From Polyodon spathula (Eukaryota > Chordata > Actinopteri > Acipenseriformes > Polyodontidae): DNA of 64,000 bases. The notes beneath the pieces are model-generated. The model searched no databases. It was not told the origin of the DNA and saw nothing but the letters and a program-made list of their open reading frames with translations. The stretch is from contig NC_054543.1 of the NCBI RefSeq assembly GCF_017654505.1, positions 20,968,976 through 21,032,975 of the forward strand, in the 5' to 3' direction. How positions within the stretch are numbered: the stretch's first letter is position 1; each line of letters begins with the position of its first letter. The position numbers and the translations under genes were made by a program. Below, piece by piece: positions 63,855 through 64,000 of the stretch.

Positions 63855-64000
63855 GACCTAGATATAATGGATGGAAATAAAACTGATTGCATAGCAGTTT
63901 CATCCATCCTTTACTATGAGTTTAATGACACAGTTGCGCTTGCAGCTAATCAAGCTTGAATTAATCTGAAATGAGTGAAGCTGCAAAAGTGTTACGCAAT
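63855..64000. other. unique flank after the Tc1 insertion
   Basis: Repeat-free with TTTACTATGAGTTTAATGAC and GAATTAATCTGAAATGAG; compositionally like the block left of the Tc1 element, so the transposon may have landed inside one non-coding block. Confidence 0.3.

Overview
This window is vertebrate nuclear DNA, most likely from a ray-finned fish. The evidence is an intact, intron-containing EMX2-type homeobox gene, canonical GT/AG introns, very dense (TA)n, (CA)n and (TTA)n microsatellites, and many decayed copies of fish-type transposons (DIRS, Tc1/mariner, PIF/Harbinger, hAT, LINE, SINE, LTR). A non-teleost such as a sturgeon or paddlefish is my guess from the repeat mix; the sequence does not prove it.

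The only host gene I can support is emx2 on the + strand. It has three coding exons (41927-42317, 44324-44508, 46784-46951) joining in frame into a 247-residue protein with a 60-residue homeodomain, and a poly(A) signal at 47943. From about 36.7 kb to the right end the DNA is mostly unique, gene-free flank. It holds several AT-rich, microsatellite-free blocks with many homeodomain-type cores that are candidate regulatory DNA.

The left 36 kb is a transposon graveyard. Three broken DIRS-type tyrosine-recombinase retrotransposons lie at about 1.94-4.40 kb (- strand), 12.8-18.67 kb (+) and 19.77-23.28 kb (+). A hAT transposase pseudogene (8.33-12.44 kb, -) is split by a non-autonomous LTR element with a perfect 5-bp target duplication. 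The same LTR family sits inside the second DIRS copy, where a second solo LTR interrupts its target duplication. From 24.37 to about 35.9 kb lies a Russian doll: a Tc1-like element is split by a 10.2-kb PIF/Harbinger element, which carries a MADF-domain gene, a transposase gene, a foldback MITE, an LTR-like insertion in the transposase intron, a LINE fragment and two more Tc1 copies. The Tc1 remnant on the right is further cut by a solo-LTR fragment.

Further right are a DNA transposon with GC-rich subterminal repeats (58685-61097) and a near-complete Tc1 element (62311-63852). Several foldback sequences, including a perfect 118-bp palindrome at 4871-4988, belong to no family I recognise. I found no convincing new biochemical system. 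What deserves a second look is the nested insertion history, the unclassified hairpins, and the candidate emx2 regulatory blocks.
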